Below, in pieces: positions 61,510 through 64,000 of a stretch of 64,000 bases of DNA. Under the pieces are notes generated by a model. That model saw only the letters and a list, made by a program, of their open reading frames with translations. It searched no databases and was not told the DNA's origin. The first letter of the stretch is position 1. Each line of letters starts with the position of its first letter. The DNA is taken from assembly GCA_025360585.1 (NCBI GenBank), contig JANYBW010000059.1, positions 17,314 through 81,313 on the forward strand, read 5' to 3'. Both the position numbers and the translations under genes were made by a program. The DNA is from Actinomycetes bacterium (GTDB lineage Bacteria > Actinomycetota > Acidimicrobiia > IMCC26256 > PALSA-610).

Positions 61510-63994
61510 GCCCGGCGCCTGAGGGGAATGAGTCGAGGAGGCGCTCGAGCTCAAGGCGACCAATTGGATCGACGGCCGCCTCGCGTGGTGTGAGGCCACG
61601 GAGCGCTGGGACCGTGTTGTCGAGCCACTGCTGTTCGTAGTCCAAGATGAACTGTTCACGGATTTCCGCCAGTTCTGGATCGTCGAACGAATTCGATGCG
61701 TTTGGCTCGCCGAGCGCGGTTCCAGCGGCCATCGCTTCGTCGAAATCGCGAACGTCGTGATCGACAAGTTTGGCGTTTGGCAACAGTGTTGCGATCAGCG
61801 TGATCGCTTCTGATGATCGTCGAAGGGAGTTGACCTCGCCGCGTAGTGAATCGCCGTCGAGTGTCAGCGTCATGATGATGGTCCGAGGCTGATTGGCGCT
61901 GTCGCGGACGAGTTGGTACTTGTCGCCGTCGCCGCTGAGTTCGTCGGAGCTGTCGAGGGCGCGGCGTGCCGCGGCTGGATCAAACAGCAGCCAAGTGAGA
62001 TCATGGAATTCGAGGGGCTCGTTGTCGCTATTGCATACCTGTGGCGGAGCGAGGCAGCGCCCGATGAGTTCCGCGATGACGTACGGATCGTGCTCGTCGA
62101 GCGCGTCGAGCATCTCATCGCGCAGCGCGCCACCGACCTTGACGAATCCGGAATACGCGCGCCAGGTATCGCCGACGGGTAACGGCCGTCCGAGCATGAG
62201 ATCACCGCGTCGGGTCGCTGAACTGGCGTTGGTGTTTGTGACGGTGATCCGGTCGCCGGTGCGCAGATCGCGCAACATCAAGGAGATGTCGTTCGCACGC
62301 TCGACTTCGAAGAGGCTGCGTTCGGACAGTTGCCAGTGCGCGGCTAGGAGCGCCTCGTCATCGGGGAGGATGGCATCGCGTTGAGCGACGAACATTTCGC
62401 CGACGCCACCTTCGCACAAGGCGATGTCGGCGACAAGCGCGCTGTCGATCAGCTCGATGAGGAATTGGTGGCCACGGCGACTTGCTCTCGCGGCTTCGCT
62501 CGCAATCGTCGCCAACAGTTCTCGCTCGTGCTCGCGAATGAAACGGCGAGCCTTGTCGTAGAGCCACGGCGCTCTATCAGTGAGGGAGTGCCGTTCATTT
62601 CCGAGATGACATGCCTTGTATTTCCGGCCCGATCCGCACGGACAGCGGTCGTTGCGTTCGGCCGCGGCGGGCGGCCGTATTCGTGCGTATCCCGCAACTT
62701 CCAAATACAGATCGTCGACTTCGTTGTCCGGCCCCGGTGGGTTCGTGGTCGGGTCGTCGACATCGGCACGCCGAAGCAACGCTACGGCCGCGATGGCATC
62801 GCCAGCGTCGGCGCGAAAGCTCGCCAAAGCGATCAGTGAGGGGCCGTGTTCTTCGCCAGTGTCGACCGCGGATTCCAGTGCCGTCAACGCTTGTCTCGAA
62901 TCGCCGGCGAGGTCCCATGCTCGACCTTCAAGCCAACGAAGGCCCGCACCTTCGCCGTCGCTGTGTGCGGCGTAGTCGTGCGCGAACCTCGCGAGCGCGG
63001 CTACGTCGGTGTGTTCTTGGAGGTGATGTCCGAGCACGGCTTTGCAGACCGCGGGGTCATCGAGCGCGAGCGCGAGCACCAACGCAGCGGTCTTGCGCTG
63101 CTCGGATGGCAAATGATCAATGGCGGTACCCGAGATGGCGGCGTCGCTCGTAGCGATCACCAGCTCGGCAAAATCGACTTGCTGAGCTTCGAGATGATGA
63201 AACGCGGCGAGGCGATTGCGACCGTGCCAACGGTGTAGCGCATTCGGGTCGCTGCCGCAACGCATGATCGTGTTATCAACCCTCATGAGTCCTGCAGCAT
63301 CGATCATGGTGTCGATGGGTGGAATCGCCTGCGATTGGAAGATGCCAGGGTAGGTGACGAGCAATTCCCACAGGACATCTTCGGCGCTCATTTGCGTGAG
63401 ATCGATGGGCGTCGTGCCGAACGCATCGCGTAGCTCAGCGCTCCGAGCGTGCTGCTCGAATATTTCTTGGACGGCGATGATGATTTCGTTGGTGACGAGC
63501 GATTCGGTTGCGAAGGGCGCAGGAGTAAAGTGAAGCTGCGTACCGATGACGTGAATTTCGACGTTCGCTCCCGAGTACTCGTCGAGCCAGCCCCGCGGTC
63601 CGAACAAAACATCGTCGAGGTGTTCGGAATGATCCTGATTGAGCTCGACCCCGGTGTCCCCCAGCGTCAGCGGCATTCCAATCGACCACCAGTTCAGCAG
63701 CGCAAGATCGGGGTCGAGATCCAACACATCCTCGTTGGCATCATCCGCGTTTACCGCGGTGATCCATCGGGTGCCGTTGAGATGAGCAGCTACTCCGATC
63801 CAGCCCGCATCGAGTTCGACAAAGTCCGTCGAATCGTCCAGAATACGGCCGAGTCGATCAGCGTCGTGCGGGCCGAGGGCGATTTCCGCGGCCGACAACT
63901 CGGTTGCGAGTGTCTCAAGTGCGACGCAACGCTTACCCATTGCGCCGAGTAATGCTTGACGGATTTTCAAATCGCTGGCAGGTGATGAATCCAT
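61469..63994 (-). CDS. SEC-C motif protein, large, function unknown
   Basis: This protein of at least 841 residues has one SEC-C zinc motif, CPCGSGRKYKACHLG, near residue 450. In other proteins SEC-C is a zinc motif at the C-terminus of SecA. Here it lies in the middle of a soluble protein with acidic helical N- and C-terminal parts. The ATG at 63994 is only seven bases from the window edge, so a longer N-terminus cannot be excluded. No catalytic motif is evident. It has no operon partner in the window. Confidence 0.82.
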   Translation of the reverse strand: MDSSPASDLKIRQALLGAMGKRCVALETLATELSAAEIALGPHDADRLGRILDDSTDFVELDAGWIGVAAHLNGTRWITAVNADDANEDVLDLDPDLALLNWWSIGMPLTLGDTGVELNQDHSEHLDDVLFGPRGWLDEYSGANVEIHVIGTQLHFTPAPFATESLVTNEIIIAVQEIFEQHARSAELRDAFGTTPIDLTQMSAEDVLWELLVTYPGIFQSQAIPPIDTMIDAAGLMRVDNTIMRCGSDPNALHRWHGRNRLAAFHHLEAQQVDFAELVIATSDAAISGTAIDHLPSEQRKTAALVLALALDDPAVCKAVLGHHLQEHTDVAALARFAHDYAAHSDGEGAGLRWLEGRAWDLAGDSRQALTALESAVDTGEEHGPSLIALASFRADAGDAIAAVALLRRADVDDPTTNPPGPDNEVDDLYLEVAGYARIRPPAAAERNDRCPCGSGRKYKACHLGNERHSLTDRAPWLYDKARRFIREHERELLATIASEAARASRRGHQFLIELIDSALVADIALCEGGVGEMFVAQRDAILPDDEALLAAHWQLSERSLFEVERANDISLMLRDLRTGDRITVTNTNASSATRRGDLMLGRPLPVGDTWRAYSGFVKVGGALRDEMLDALDEHDPYVIAELIGRCLAPPQVCNSDNEPLEFHDLTWLLFDPAAARRALDSSDELSGDGDKYQLVRDSANQPRTIIMTLTLDGDSLRGEVNSLRRSSEAITLIATLLPNAKLVDHDVRDFDEAMAAGTALGEPNASNSFDDPELAEIREQFILDYEQQWLDNTVPALRGLTPREAAVDPIGRLELERLLDSFPSGAGLMNATRLRHALGL

Positions 63995-64000
63995 GCCCCG

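Noticed and set aside
1..64000. rRNA or tRNA genes, prophage, insertion sequences, replication origin
   Set aside because: I saw no structural RNA signatures, integrase or transposase genes, DnaA-box clusters or other mobile-element hallmarks.

Overview
The window looks like chromosome of a catabolically versatile actinobacterium. Supporting signs are two F420-type luciferase-like oxidoreductases, several bacterial CYP-type P450s, paired FadE-like acyl-CoA dehydrogenase subunits, a FadD3-like ligase, a thiolase/DUF35 pair, lipoprotein solute-binding proteins and probable leaderless genes (TANNNT box just upstream of the start codon). The fused MFS-ABC and LivHMG transporter proteins make class Acidimicrobiia my best guess, but that is inference. 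I saw no rRNA, tRNA, CRISPR array, prophage, insertion sequence or replication origin.

Layout. 1-12.6 kb: a beta-oxidation-type catabolic block. The left minus-strand part is ALDH, SDR and an edge-truncated P450. The centre, plus strand, is an acyl-CoA dehydrogenase pair and an SDR. The right, minus strand, is CoA ligase, DUF35 protein, thiolase, a 51-bp tandem repeat array, a second dehydrogenase pair and an enoyl-CoA hydratase. 12.6-19.3 kb: a control region rich in palindromes, then a branched-chain-amino-acid-type ABC importer with unusual fusions (MFS-LivF, LivH-LivM-LivG) and its lipoprotein. 19.3-23.5 kb: epoxide hydrolase, P450, enoyl-CoA hydratase and quinone oxidoreductase. 23.6-35.1 kb, minus strand: amidohydrolase, SDR, aldo/keto reductase, P450, acyl-CoA dehydrogenase, ALDH, P450, TauD-type dioxygenase and CoA ligase. 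A [2Fe-2S] ferredoxin gene diverges from this block. 35.5-43.4 kb: LLM oxidoreductase, an SDR-CMD-Rieske-small protein-amidohydrolase run, a TetR regulator, and a second amidohydrolase with a SnoaL-like protein. 43.6-49.1 kb: acyltransferase-3/SGNH protein, FMN alpha-hydroxy-acid oxidase, LLM oxidoreductase, amidohydrolase. 49.4-54.3 kb: a second Liv-type importer (SBP, fused LivHM, LivG, LivF). 54.4-58.6 kb, minus strand: methyltransferase plus a phosphonate-type importer PhnD-PhnC-fused PhnE. 58.8-61.2 kb: AhpD-like protein, radical SAM enzyme and two membrane proteins. 61.5-64 kb: a large SEC-C protein.

How it fits together. Two importers bring in unknown, probably carboxylated or hydrophobic substrates. 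P450s, TauD and Rieske enzymes oxygenate them. Epoxide hydrolase, SDRs, AKR, ALDHs and amidohydrolases process the products. CoA ligases, dehydrogenase pairs, hydratases and a thiolase/DUF35 (aldolase-like) pair degrade the acyl chain. This resembles steroid or terpenoid catabolism, but the substrate cannot be read from sequence. A 15-bp inverted repeat (TCTCA-N5-TGAGA) occurs as two perfect copies in divergent promoter regions, with degenerate copies upstream of three more catabolic genes. It is a candidate operator for a shared regulon.
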